Positions 24,767 to 33,823 are shown, counted from the stretch's first letter. The stretch is 64,000 nt of DNA from Actinomadura sp. NBRC 104412 (GCF_030269515.1 NZ_BSTM01000020.1:82636-146635); one strand, 5' to 3'. Numbers and translations are program-made. Notes: a model not told the origin generated them from the letters alone.

Positions 24767-26149
24767 TCAGGCGGTGGTGTGGCCTGGGAGGGTCGTGGGG
24801 AGGGTGATGCGGACGGTCGTGCCCCGGCCCGGCGCGGAGAGCAGTTCGGCCTGGCCGCCGTGGGCCGCGGCGATGGCGGCGACGATCGGCAGGCCGAGCC
24901 CGGCGCCGCCCTCGTCCGAGGCGCTGTGGAAGCGTTCGAAGGCGCGGGCGGCGTCCTGGAGCGGCATGCCGGGACCCTTGTCGGCGACCTCGATGACGAT
25001 CGTCCGCGGGGTGCGGGTCAGGCGGACGGTGGCGCCCGTCCCGGCCGGGGTGTGGGCGCGGACGTTCGCGAGCAGGTTGGCGAACACCTGGCGCATGCGC
25101 GACTCGTCCACCACGGTTTCGAGGGTGCTCGGCGCGTCCAGGACGAAGGGGCGGCCGGGATCGGCGGCCGAGGCGTCGGCGACGGCGTCCCTGGCGAGGG
25201 CGGCCAGATCGGCGGGACTGGGTTTGAGGGACGCCTCGCGGTCCAGCCGCGCCAGTTCCAGCAGGTCGGCGACGAGGCGGCTCATGCGGCGCGCCTCGTC
25301 CTCGATGCGGGCCATCGCGTCCGGCAGTTCGTCGGGTCCCAGCGCGCCCTGCCGGTACAGCTCCGCGTACCCCTGGATGGTGGTGAGCGGCGTGCGCAGC
25401 TCGTGGGACGCGTCCGCGGCGAACTCCCGGACCCGCGCCTCGGAACGGCTGCGAGCCCAGAACGCCTGCTCGATGCGGTCCAGCATCACGTTGATCGCGC
25501 CGGCCAGCCGGGACGTCTCCGAGCTGTGCCCCGGGTCGGGCATCCGCGCCCGCAGGTCGCCGCCGTTGGCGATGGCCTGCGCGGTCGCGGCCATGCGGTC
25601 CAGGGGGAGCAGGCCGCGGCCGATCAGCCACCGGCCCAGGACGAGGAGCGCGGCCATGAGGATCGCGGCCGTGGCGACCTCCGCCAGGACGAGGTTGCGC
25701 ACCGCCAGGTCGATCTCGTCCAGCGGGGTCGCGACGACGACCGCCCCGCCGCCCCGGGTGGGACGGGCGACGGCGCGCATCCCGGGCAGCGAGAACGGTT
25801 CGAGGCTGTCCGCGTGCGCCGCCACCCTGGCCGGGCCGAGCTCACGGACCCGCGCGACCGCCTCGTCCGGCTCGGCGTACGCGCCGCTCAGCACGCGGAT
25901 GCGCCCGTTCTGGGCGACGGTCAGCACGACGAACCGGGCGGGGGCCACGCCCTGGCTGGGCAGGCCGGGCCGGATCAGCCGGGACACGGCTCGGTCGCGG
26001 GCGCCGCGCAACTGCTCGTCCACCCGGTGCATGAGGTAGCCGCGCAGGACGACCGCGCTGACCAGCCCCATGATCAGCAGCCCGGAGAGGGTCACGGCGA
26101 CCAGCCCGGCCAGCAACCGGTTGTTGAGGGTCGACAGCGGGTTCCTCAT
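24767..26149 (-). CDS. Two-component sensor histidine kinase
   Basis: 460-residue membrane kinase. TM1 (LLAGLVAVTLSGLLIMGLVSAVV), an external sensor loop of about 130 residues, TM2 (VATAAILMAALLVLGRWL), a HAMP linker, the H-box FAADASHELRTPLTTIQGY, and an ATPase domain with FANLLANVRAHTPAG (N box), VADKGPGMP (G1) and GGAGLGLPIV (G2). The overall layout matches the CutS/TrcS/MprB-like group. The ATG overlaps the stop of the response-regulator gene (ATGA), so kinase and regulator are made together. Signal unknown. Confidence 0.95.
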   Translation of the reverse strand: MRNPLSTLNNRLLAGLVAVTLSGLLIMGLVSAVVLRGYLMHRVDEQLRGARDRAVSRLIRPGLPSQGVAPARFVVLTVAQNGRIRVLSGAYAEPDEAVARVRELGPARVAAHADSLEPFSLPGMRAVARPTRGGGAVVVATPLDEIDLAVRNLVLAEVATAAILMAALLVLGRWLIGRGLLPLDRMAATAQAIANGGDLRARMPDPGHSSETSRLAGAINVMLDRIEQAFWARSRSEARVREFAADASHELRTPLTTIQGYAELYRQGALGPDELPDAMARIEDEARRMSRLVADLLELARLDREASLKPSPADLAALARDAVADASAADPGRPFVLDAPSTLETVVDESRMRQVFANLLANVRAHTPAGTGATVRLTRTPRTIVIEVADKGPGMPLQDAARAFERFHSASDEGGAGLGLPIVAAIAAAHGGQAELLSAPGRGTTVRITLPTTLPGHTTA

Positions 26150-26844
26150 GGGCGCAGGGTGTAGCCGATGCCGCGCCGGGTGTGGATGAGCGGCGGGCCC
26201 AGCGGGTCCAGTTTGCGCCGCAGGTAGCTGATGTAGGTCTCCAGCACCTGGGCGTTGGCCTGGTGCGTCCAGCCCCACACGTTCTCCAGCAGTTGGGCGC
26301 GCGTGAGCACCTGGCCCGCGTTCCTCATGAGGTACGCCAGCAGCTTGAACTCGGTGGGCGAGAGTTCGAGCTCGACGCCCGCCCGCCGCACCAGCCAGCT
26401 CGACTCGTCGAGTTCGAGATCGGCGACGCGCAGCACCTCCTTCTCCTGCTCCTTCGGAGGCGGGGCGGCCAGGGCCGCGCGGCGCAGCACCGCGCGCACC
26501 CGGGCCACCAGCGCGTCGATCGAGAACGGCTTGGTGACGTAGTCGTCGCCGCCCAGGGTGAGGCCCGTGACGGTGTCGGACGGGGTGTCCCGCGCGGTCA
26601 GGAAGATCACCGGGACGTCGTCGCCCTCGTCCCGCAGCCGGCGGCAGACCTCGAACCCGTCGAAGTCCGGGAGCATCACGTCCAGCAGGATGATGTCGGG
26701 ACGCTTCGTGCGCGCCTCCCGCAGCGCCTCCGCGCCCGTCGCGGCGGACGCGGTCACGAAGCCGTGGAAGCGCAGAGCCGTCCCGATCAGATCGCGGATG
26801 TTCGCCTCGTCCTCCACGACGAGGACCAGTTGCCTGTCACCCAT
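26146..26844 (-). CDS. OmpR/PhoB-family response regulator
   Basis: 232 residues. The receiver domain has the acidic pair VVEDE, phospho-acceptor Asp55 in IILLDVMLPD and the conserved Lys in DYVTKPFS. A linker leads to the winged-helix Trans_reg_C domain (ELSPTEFKLLAYLMRNAGQVLTRAQLLENVWG in outline, and VLETYISYLRRKL). The start is placed at ATG 26844, where family homology begins; an in-frame GTG at 26874 would add 10 residues. It works with the downstream kinase; the secreted protein encoded just upstream on the same strand is a candidate target or sensor accessory. Confidence 0.95.
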   Translation of the reverse strand: MGDRQLVLVVEDEANIRDLIGTALRFHGFVTASAATGAEALREARTKRPDIILLDVMLPDFDGFEVCRRLRDEGDDVPVIFLTARDTPSDTVTGLTLGGDDYVTKPFSIDALVARVRAVLRRAALAAPPPKEQEKEVLRVADLELDESSWLVRRAGVELELSPTEFKLLAYLMRNAGQVLTRAQLLENVWGWTHQANAQVLETYISYLRRKLDPLGPPLIHTRRGIGYTLRP

Positions 26845-26897
26845 CGGTCCGTCCCTGCCCCGGTCGGTCACCACACCCCGACGTTACGCGGTGGCGG

Positions 26898-27395
26898 CTA
26901 CCGCTTCTTCGGGACGAACAGGAAGGCCGCGGTCCGGGCGGTGCCGGCGCGCTCCCCCCGGACGACCACCTGGTCACCGGACGCCAGGGCGCTCACCTTG
27001 GACTTCTCGCCGTTCTTGCGGACGCGGGTGTCGCCGTCGGTCGTCCACGCCCAGACCACGCCGTCGGCGCTGCGGACCGTCACGGTCGCGCCGGACACGC
27101 CGGTGATCTGGCCGCGCTGCCAGGTGGTCACATGGAACGAGCCGTCCCTGCGCCTGACGGTGGCCTCTCCGTGCACGCCCCGCGCGGCCCCGCGCATTTT
27201 GTGCCGCATGGGGGGACGCTGCTTGCCGTGCCGCCATTCCCCCTTGCGGGGGTGCTGGGACGCGGTCGGCTTCGGTGACGCGGAAGGCGACGGGTCATCG
27301 GCGAACGCCGGGACGGCCACGTACAACCCGACACCGAGAACGCCCGCAGCGGCGGCAGCGGCTGCCAACGACTTCCTGTTCACTTTCGCTCGCAT
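26898..27395 (-). CDS. Secreted protein with a DUF5666-like beta domain
   Basis: 165 residues. A signal peptide (basic MRAKVNRK, then an Ala-rich core) is followed by a likely cleavage site AFA|DDPS near residue 32. The mature part is basic (His, Lys, Arg) with one repeat-like domain, GQITGVSGATVTVRSADG and later SALASGDQVVVRGERAG, of the kind seen in DUF5666 proteins. It is 53 nt upstream of the response-regulator start and probably shares its transcript. ATG 27395 has AGGTG 6 nt upstream; a GTG at 27404 is an alternative. Function unknown; an envelope-stress reporter role is inference. Confidence 0.8.
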   Translation of the reverse strand: MRAKVNRKSLAAAAAAAGVLGVGLYVAVPAFADDPSPSASPKPTASQHPRKGEWRHGKQRPPMRHKMRGAARGVHGEATVRRRDGSFHVTTWQRGQITGVSGATVTVRSADGVVWAWTTDGDTRVRKNGEKSKVSALASGDQVVVRGERAGTARTAAFLFVPKKR

Positions 27396-27465
27396 GCAAG
27401 ACACCTAACCGTGCGTTCCTGGCAGCAGTCCGCCGAAAAGGCTGGGAGAAGCCTGGGAATCGCCG

Positions 27466-29454
27466 TCAGCCGGGCTCGGCGAGGGTCTCCAGGATCTGCT
27501 CGCCGTATTTCGCGAGCTTGTTCTCGCCCACCCCGTTCACCTTGCTCAGCTCGGTCAGCGAGGACGGCACCGCGGTGGCGATCTCGCGCAGTGTGGCGTC
27601 GTGGAACACCACGTACGGGGGGACGCCCTGCTCGCGGGCCGTCGCGGTCCGCCAGGCGCGCAGCCGCTCGAAGACCGGCACCGCCTCGGGCGGGAGGTCG
27701 GCCGGGGCCTTGCGGTCCTTCGGCGCCCTCGACGCCCGGGCGGCCTTCGCCGCCTTTTCGGCGACCTCCGGCTGACGGCGCATCGTCACCGTGCGCTGCC
27801 CGCGCAGCACCTCGGCGCTCGACTCGGTGAGGACGAGAGCGCCGTAGTTGCTCTCCACCGCCATCAGGCCCTGGGCCAGCAGTTGCCGGACGACGCCGCG
27901 CCATTCCGTCTCGCGCAGCTCCGTGCCGATCCCGAACGTGCTGAGCGAGTCGTGGTCGAACTGGATGACCTTGGCGTTCTTCTTCCCGAGCAGGATGTCG
28001 ATGATGTGGCCGGCGCCGAACTTCTGCCGGCGTTCGCGTTGCAGCCGCACGACCGTGGACAGCACCTTCTGCGCCGGGACCGTCGCGTCCCAGGTCTCGG
28101 GCGGTGACAGGCAGGTGTCGCAGTTTCCGCAGGGCTCGGCCTCCTGGCCGAAGTAGTTGAGCAGTTGCACGCGGCGGCAGCCCGCCGCCTCGCACAGGGC
28201 CAGCATCGCGTCCAGATGCAGGCTGAGCCTGCGGCGGTGCTGCTCGTCCCCCTCGGAGGAGTCGATCATCTTGCGGAGGTTGACGACGTCCTGGAGCCCG
28301 TAGGCGAGCCAGGCGGTGGACGGCAGCCCGTCACGTCCCGCGCGGCCCGTCTCCTGGTAGTAGCCCTCGACCGACTTGGGCAGGTCGAGGTGGGCGACGA
28401 ACCGGACGTCCGGCTTGTCGATGCCCATCCCGAACGCGATCGTCGCCACGATGACCAGGCCGTCCTCGCGGAGGAAGCGCGCCTGGTTGGCGGCGCGCGT
28501 GGCGGCGTCCAGCCTCGCGTGGTACGGCAGCGCCTCGATGCCGTTCGCGGTGAGGAACTCGGCGGTCCGCTCGACCGAGTTGCGCGACAGGCAGTACACG
28601 ATGCCCGCGTCGCCCGCGTGCTCGGTGGTCAGCAGCCGGAGCAACTGCCGCTTGGCGTCGGACTTGGGCTCGATCCTGTACTGGATGTTGGGACGGTCGA
28701 AGCTCGCCACGAAATGTCGCGCGTCCTTGAGGTCGAGGCGCATGGCGATCTCTTCGCGGGTGGCGGGCGTCGCGGTGGCGGTCAGCGCGATCCGCGGGAC
28801 GTCCGGCCAGCGCTCGTGCAGCCCGGACAGCGTCAGGTAGTCGGGACGGAAGTCGTGCCCCCACTGGGCCACGCAGTGCGCCTCGTCGATCGCGAACAGC
28901 GCCACGGTGCCCCGGTCGAGCAGGTTGACCGTCGCCGGGACGCGCAGCCGCTCGGGCGCCAGGTAGAGGAGGTCCAGTTCGCCCGCGAGGAACTGCGCCT
29001 CCACCATGCGGCGCTCGTCCAGGTCCTGGGTGGAGTTGAGGAACCCGGCCCGCACGCCCAGCGCCCGCAGCGCGTCCACCTGGTCCTGCATCAGCGCGAT
29101 CAGCGGCGAGATGACGACGCCGGTGCCCTTCCTGACCAGCGCGGGGATCTGGTAGCACAGCGACTTGCCGCCGCCGGTCGGCATCAGGACCAGGGCGTCG
29201 CCGCCGTTCACCACATGGTCGATGATCTCCTGCTGGCCGTCCCTGAACGCGTCGTAGCCGAAGACCCGGCGCAGCACCTCGGTCGCCGACGCCCCGCCGG
29301 TGCCCTCGGCGGGATGGAAGAGGGGCGCGAGCTCGCCCTCGGGCGCCGTGCCCGGATCGAAGGCCGGATCGAACCCGGGGTCGAACTCCGGGTCCGGTTC
29401 GTACTCGGGGTCGAAGTAGGGCTCGGGCGGGATCTCGCTCTCCGGGGAAGGCAC
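27466..29454 (-). CDS. recQ: ATP-dependent DNA helicase RecQ
   Basis: 662 residues. After an unusual acidic N-terminal extension of about 60 residues (repeats such as DPEYEPDPEFDP) come the RecQ core motifs: FRDGQQEII, Walker A MPTGGGKSLCYQIPAL, DEAH in IDEAHCVAQWGHDFRPDY, TATATPATREEI, and GRAGRDG. A zinc-binding RQC region has the Cys cluster ALCEAAGCRR...CGNCDTC, and a C-terminal HRDC domain begins near VFERLRAWRTATA and ends VNGVGENKLAKYG. RecQ unwinds forks and recombination intermediates 3' to 5'. GTG start at 29454. The length is within the family range. Confidence 0.96.
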   Translation of the reverse strand: MPSPESEIPPEPYFDPEYEPDPEFDPGFDPAFDPGTAPEGELAPLFHPAEGTGGASATEVLRRVFGYDAFRDGQQEIIDHVVNGGDALVLMPTGGGKSLCYQIPALVRKGTGVVISPLIALMQDQVDALRALGVRAGFLNSTQDLDERRMVEAQFLAGELDLLYLAPERLRVPATVNLLDRGTVALFAIDEAHCVAQWGHDFRPDYLTLSGLHERWPDVPRIALTATATPATREEIAMRLDLKDARHFVASFDRPNIQYRIEPKSDAKRQLLRLLTTEHAGDAGIVYCLSRNSVERTAEFLTANGIEALPYHARLDAATRAANQARFLREDGLVIVATIAFGMGIDKPDVRFVAHLDLPKSVEGYYQETGRAGRDGLPSTAWLAYGLQDVVNLRKMIDSSEGDEQHRRRLSLHLDAMLALCEAAGCRRVQLLNYFGQEAEPCGNCDTCLSPPETWDATVPAQKVLSTVVRLQRERRQKFGAGHIIDILLGKKNAKVIQFDHDSLSTFGIGTELRETEWRGVVRQLLAQGLMAVESNYGALVLTESSAEVLRGQRTVTMRRQPEVAEKAAKAARASRAPKDRKAPADLPPEAVPVFERLRAWRTATAREQGVPPYVVFHDATLREIATAVPSSLTELSKVNGVGENKLAKYGEQILETLAEPG

Positions 29455-29492
29455 CGATTCATCTTAGGGACCGGGGCCGACACCCAATGGCG

Positions 29493-30149
29493 CTACAGGG
29501 ATTCGATCACGTCGCGGTCGATGGCGCGGAGGTCGTCGGTCTCGTACGCGGCGAGGGCCAGCGCGTCGGGCGCGGGCGGGTGCCGAGGGCGGGGGACGGC
29601 GATCACCCGCATCCCGGCGGCGTGGGCGGAGCGCAGCCCGTTGCCGGAGTCCTCGATCGCCACGCAGTTCTCCGGCGGCACGTCGAGCTGGGCGGCCACC
29701 ATGAGGTAGCCGTCGGGCGCGGGCTTGCCCTGGTCCACCTCCTCGGTCGACACGGTGACCCTGAACAGGGAGTCCAGGCCGACCTCGGCGAGGAGCAGGT
29801 CGATGAGGGCGCGAGGGGAGGAGCTGTTCAGGCCGAGCGGGTAGGCGTCCGCGAGCCGCCGCACCGTCTCCACGGCGCCCGGCAGCAGCGGGACCTCCTC
29901 CGCGTACCGGATCCGCATCCGGTCGATCACCTCGTACGCGACCTCCTCCGGTGAGAGCCGCCCGTCCAGCAGGTCCTCGGCCAGATAGGACGCCCATTCC
30001 TCGGTGCTCATCCCCATCAGCCGGTCCTGGCTGTCGGGGAGCCAGCGCCCGCCGTGGTCGGCCACGTAGGAGCGGCGGACCTCCTCCCACACCGGCTCCG
30101 AGTCGATCAGAACACCGTCCAGATCGAACACGACCGCGCGTACGTCCAT
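29493..30149 (-). CDS. HAD-superfamily phosphatase, beta-phosphoglucomutase-like
   Basis: 218 residues. Motif I VVFDLDGVLIDSEPVW (nucleophile and acid Asp), motif II LNSSSPRALI, motif III Lys in DQGKPAPDGYLM and motif IV VAIEDSGNGLRSA are all intact, with an alpha-helical cap between motifs I and II (subfamily IA). Likely dephosphorylates or isomerises a small sugar phosphate or phosphoglycolate; the substrate cannot be read from the sequence. ATG 30149 has GGGAG about 6 nt upstream. The downstream recQ start is 39 nt away, so the two may be co-transcribed. Confidence 0.92.
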   Translation of the reverse strand: MDVRAVVFDLDGVLIDSEPVWEEVRRSYVADHGGRWLPDSQDRLMGMSTEEWASYLAEDLLDGRLSPEEVAYEVIDRMRIRYAEEVPLLPGAVETVRRLADAYPLGLNSSSPRALIDLLLAEVGLDSLFRVTVSTEEVDQGKPAPDGYLMVAAQLDVPPENCVAIEDSGNGLRSAHAAGMRVIAVPRPRHPPAPDALALAAYETDDLRAIDRDVIESL

Positions 30150-30349
30150 GGACCACTCCCGGCTCGAACCTCGGCTTACCCGCACCGGTCCATTACCCGC
30201 CGGATACCGGAGGAATCGCGAGCGAGCATTTCCGTAAAAGGCCTGTGAGCTGGATAAATAGGGCAATGCACACAAGATCCTATTAAGTCTGGCATGGTGG
30301 GTATCCCCGCGCCTCGCCTCCGGAGAGTGAGCTGGAGAGGAGATCCCCA

Positions 30350-30835
30350 ATGGTGTTGCTCGGACTGCTCATGGCCGCGGCGGCCGTCACCGTGGCGGTG
30401 GGCGTCGTGGCGGCCAACGAAGGGACGGCCACCCTGACCGCCTTCGGCGAGACCGTCCCCTTCGTGAACAACCAATGGCAGGTCTTCCTCGCCGGCGCCG
30501 CCGTCGCGGTCCTCTTCGTGGTCGGCGTGACGCTTCTCTTCATGGGCGTCGGCCGCGGCCTCCGCAAGCGGCGCGACCTGCGTTACCTCCGCGAGGAGCA
30601 CGAGGAGTCGCTGACCACCCTGGAGATGGAGAAGCGCCGCCTCCAGCGCGAGCTCGCCCGCGTCCGCGGCGGCGACCCCGGGTCGCCCTCGGTCCCCGGC
30701 GCTCCCGTGTCCTCGCCTTCCGGGCCTCCCGTGGACGGCCGTCCCGTCGCGGGCCCGGCCGCGCGGGCGGCCCACCGCACCGGCGGACCCATGGTGGGCT
30801 CCGCCGCCTCGTCCTTCTTCGACAGGACGGACTGA
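30350..30835 (+). CDS. Two-TM membrane protein with coiled-coil tail, unknown function
   Basis: 161 residues. Two transmembrane helices (VLLGLLMAAAAVTVAVGVVAA and WQVFLAGAAVAVLFVVGVTL) flank a loop with the segment LTAFGETVPFVNN, followed by a charged amphipathic helix (LREEHEESLTTLEMEKRRLQ) and a Pro/Gly/Ala-rich C-terminus. An excellent ribosome site (GAGAGGAG) lies 6 nt before the ATG. The layout resembles small actinobacterial envelope proteins; no function is recognised. The 200-nt gap before it is relatively AT-rich and presumably contains its promoter. Confidence 0.8.
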   Translation: MVLLGLLMAAAAVTVAVGVVAANEGTATLTAFGETVPFVNNQWQVFLAGAAVAVLFVVGVTLLFMGVGRGLRKRRDLRYLREEHEESLTTLEMEKRRLQRELARVRGGDPGSPSVPGAPVSSPSGPPVDGRPVAGPAARAAHRTGGPMVGSAASSFFDRTD

Positions 30836-30951
30836 CGCACCGGCGTCCGCCCGGAGACCGAGCCGGTGGTCCCCGGAGATGACCGGGACGGCACCGGAAA
30901 TCCCCGCGCGGGCTGATGGTTCCCGCACCATCTCCGGGCAGGATCGTCGAT

Positions 30952-31323
30952 GTGCGGATACTCCTCAAGGTAGTGATCACGGCCGTCGCGCTGTGGGTCG
31001 CGACCGTGCTGGTCGCCGGGGTGGACGTCGAGGGGGACACCCTCGGCCGCCGGGCGCTCACGCTGGTCGGGGTCGCGGTGATCTTCGGCCTGGTGAACGC
31101 GATCATCAAGCCCATCGTCAAGACCCTCGGCTGCGCCCTCTACGTGCTGACCCTCGGCCTGTTCGGGCTCGTGGTCAACGCGCTGCTGCTGCTCCTCACC
31201 GGCTTCATCGCCGGCGAGCTCGACCTGCCGTTCACCGTCGACGGCTTCTGGCCCGCGTTCGCCGGCGCGATCGTCGTCGGCGTGGTCGGCTGGGTGCTCG
31301 ACCTGCTGGTCAAGGACGACTAG
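30952..31323 (+). CDS. Phage-holin superfamily IV (4-TM) membrane protein
   Basis: 123 residues almost entirely made of four transmembrane helices, with the conserved internal motif FGLVNAIIKPIVKTL and the late FWPAFAGAIVVGVVGWVL. Members are widespread chromosomal bacterial membrane proteins classed with phage holins by sequence; they are not evidence of a prophage. GTG 30952 is chosen because AGGA is suitably placed and homology begins there; an ATG at 30916 is possible. Its stop codon region overlaps the convergent coiled-coil gene by 14 nt. Confidence 0.85.
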   Translation: MRILLKVVITAVALWVATVLVAGVDVEGDTLGRRALTLVGVAVIFGLVNAIIKPIVKTLGCALYVLTLGLFGLVVNALLLLLTGFIAGELDLPFTVDGFWPAFAGAIVVGVVGWVLDLLVKDD

Positions 31324-33823
31324 CGGCCGCGAACGGCGACCGGGCCAGCCGGTCCGCGCCCGCGTGCCCCTCGTACTCGGGGTGCGCGGGCGGTGCCTCG
31401 TCCGCGCCGCCGCCCAGCAGGACCCAGCGCCGGGCCTGGACGGCGCCGACCAGGAAGTCCGCCTCGTTCACCGCCCCGGCCCCCGCCACCACGAGCGTGT
31501 CGAACTCCGCGTCCGCCCTGGTCGCGCCCACGGTGAACGGCGTGCCGCAGACCAGCGCCGCCGTGCGCAGCAGGACGTCGCCGGTGTCGTCGCTCGGGAC
31601 CTCACCGGTCGGGCCGGACACCGGGAAGCCGTCTTCGGCACGGTTCAGCTGGGACGTGAGCCGCTCGATCCGGGCCATGGCGGACCGCTGACGCGTCGCG
31701 AGCACATCCGGGTCGACCGGTCCGCCGCCACAGATCTCCTCCACGTTCCCCCGGGAACGGGCCTCCGCCGCCGTGGCCGCCTCGAACTCGCCCGACCGGA
31801 CCGACAGCTCCTCCTCGGCCTCGCCGCGGCGCCGCGCCAGCAGCGCCTCGGTCTCCGCGACCCTGGCCACGGCCGCCTCCGCCTCGGCCCTCGCATGGTC
31901 GTGCGCGGCCCTCGCGGTCTCGTACTCGCGCCGGGCGACGGCCAGCCGTCCCTCGATCTCCTGGGCGATCCGCCGCGCGTTCGCGGCCAGCGTGCTCGCC
32001 TGCGTGGCCAGGTTGACGGCCTCGGCGGCGCGCTGTGCCTTCTCCTGGTGGTCGGCGGTCGCGGCCGTCCGCTCCTTGGCCAGCCGGGACAGCTCCGCGG
32101 CGAGCTGCCGCTGCGCCTCCTGCGCCGCCGTCAGCCGTGCGGCGCCCTCGTGCAGGAACGCCTCAAGCTGCGTGCGGTACGTCTGCGCGCGCTCGGCGGC
32201 GTCCTTCGCCTGCGCCGCCCGCTTCGCCGCCTCGTCCGCCTCCCGCGTCAGCGCCTTCACCTCCGCCCGCAGGTCCTTCAGCTCGGGCGGCGGGGGCGCG
32301 ACGTGCAGCCGTTGGCCCAGCGACCGCTTGCGCCGCCGCGCCGACAGTGCGGACTCCGCCGCGGCCAGCCGGTAGTAGCGGGTGTGCCCTTCGGCGTCCG
32401 CCGCCGCCGACTCGGCCGCCAGCCGCTCGGCCGACTCGATGGCACCCGGCAGGTCGTCGCGGGCCCGTGCCAGGTCCACGGTCAGCGTCTCTTCCTCCTG
32501 CTGCGCCGCCTGGAGCTCCGTCCGCGCCTGCGCGTTGCGCTCCTCCAGCGCGTTGCAGCGCGCCAGGGTCGCCTCGGCGGTACGGGTGAGCCTGCCGGCC
32601 TCCTCCGCCTTCGCGTCGGCCTCCCTCTGGAGCCGCTGCGCCTCGGCGCGCGGCCCCTCCAGCTCGGCCACGACCTCGGCCTGCGCCGCCTCCAGCCGTT
32701 CGGCCTCGGCGGCGGTCCGCACCACCGCCTGCTCGGCCGCCTCGACCGCGGCGCGCATCTCCTCGATCCGCGCCGCCAACCCGGCCAGCTCCGCGTCCAG
32801 TTCCTGGCGACGCCGTTCCCTGGCGGTCTTGAGCGATTCCAGCAGCGCCTGGTCACGCGGCCACTGTTCCAGCCACATCAGCGCGCGTTGCAGCTTCCGC
32901 GCCTCCTCGGCCCAGGAGTTCGGCCACGCCTCCCCCAGCGGACGGGCCACCACCGAGAGGACACGTGCCTCCGGTGCCCGATCGTCCTTGATCTCGGCGG
33001 GCTCCGGTTGCGGGACCTCCTGGGGCCGTGTCACCTCCACCGAGGTCACGGGCCTGAACTCGACCGTGCGGTTGGCCCCGTCCTCCCTCAGCGGCGCTTC
33101 GGCCGGTTGCGCGGACGGCGGCTCCGGGACGGGCGGTGGCTCCTCCGCGGCCGTGGCCACCAGCACGGTGAGCACGTTCTCCCCGGCCGCCCGCGCGATC
33201 TCCTCGGCGCGCGCCTCGGTGGGTGCCAGCACCAGGGTCCGTTCGCCCTCGCGCAGGGCCTCCTGGACGGCCTCGCCGACCGGCACGTCCCGGGTCACAT
33301 CCTGGGCCTCGGCGGCGACGAGCAGGCGGGCCAGTTCCTCCGCGTCTCCGGCGATCCGACCGTCCCGCATGGCGCGCAACGCGGCGAGCTGCCCGCTCCA
33401 GCCGAGGACCTTCGTGTCCTTCTCCCTGAGGCGCCGCTCCAGCCCCTCGTAGACCTCGATCAGCGCCTTGCACGCCTCCGCCGCCATCTCCCGCACGGAC
33501 GGCCCGTCGGCCTCTGGCTCGTCAGGCTCCTCCGGCGTGTCCGCCTCGTCGGAGGCGTCGGCCACCATCGCCTCGACCTCGGTGGTCACGTCGTCGGGGA
33601 CCGGAAGGGGCGAGGTCGCGGCGTCCGGGGCAGTGTCCGACGCGGCGGCCGGCTCCTCGGCGGCCTTCTCCTCGACGGCCTTCTCCTCGGCGTCCGGGGC
33701 GGGGGCACCGGGAAGGGGCAGCGCCTCAGTCGGGGAATCGGCGGTGGTCTCCTGGGACGACGGCTCGCCGGCGTCGTCCAGGACGTCGTGCTTCCGGCTG
33801 TCCGGTTCTGGTGGGTGCTCCAC
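31310..33823 (-). CDS. Coiled-coil protein resembling an inactivated SF1 helicase/ATPase
   Basis: 837 residues. Residues 1-110 are acidic and Pro/Ala-rich. Near residues 180-204, EAVQEALREGERTLVLAPTEA looks like the stretch after a helicase Walker A motif through motif Ia, but no GxxxxGK[ST] is present before it. A very long Ala/Glu/Arg coiled coil spans about residues 330-720. Near the end, FDTLVVAGAGAVNEADFLVG (774-793) followed by ARRWVLLGG aligns by eye with SF1 motif II/III (VVDEAG...LVGD), but DE is replaced by AG and the later Asp by Gly. ATP binding and hydrolysis are therefore probably lost. No RecA2 domain follows. Possible scaffold or SMC-like role; function unknown. It overlaps the convergent holin-like gene by 14 nt. 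Confidence 0.75.
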   Translation of the reverse strand: MEHPPEPDSRKHDVLDDAGEPSSQETTADSPTEALPLPGAPAPDAEEKAVEEKAAEEPAAASDTAPDAATSPLPVPDDVTTEVEAMVADASDEADTPEEPDEPEADGPSVREMAAEACKALIEVYEGLERRLREKDTKVLGWSGQLAALRAMRDGRIAGDAEELARLLVAAEAQDVTRDVPVGEAVQEALREGERTLVLAPTEARAEEIARAAGENVLTVLVATAAEEPPPVPEPPSAQPAEAPLREDGANRTVEFRPVTSVEVTRPQEVPQPEPAEIKDDRAPEARVLSVVARPLGEAWPNSWAEEARKLQRALMWLEQWPRDQALLESLKTARERRRQELDAELAGLAARIEEMRAAVEAAEQAVVRTAAEAERLEAAQAEVVAELEGPRAEAQRLQREADAKAEEAGRLTRTAEATLARCNALEERNAQARTELQAAQQEEETLTVDLARARDDLPGAIESAERLAAESAAADAEGHTRYYRLAAAESALSARRRKRSLGQRLHVAPPPPELKDLRAEVKALTREADEAAKRAAQAKDAAERAQTYRTQLEAFLHEGAARLTAAQEAQRQLAAELSRLAKERTAATADHQEKAQRAAEAVNLATQASTLAANARRIAQEIEGRLAVARREYETARAAHDHARAEAEAAVARVAETEALLARRRGEAEEELSVRSGEFEAATAAEARSRGNVEEICGGGPVDPDVLATRQRSAMARIERLTSQLNRAEDGFPVSGPTGEVPSDDTGDVLLRTAALVCGTPFTVGATRADAEFDTLVVAGAGAVNEADFLVGAVQARRWVLLGGGADEAPPAHPEYEGHAGADRLARSPFAAASRP

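Noticed and set aside
30952..31323. Holin-family membrane protein as evidence of a prophage
   Set aside because: The 4-TM holin superfamily IV is widespread in ordinary bacterial chromosomes; no integrase, capsid, tail or lysin genes are near.
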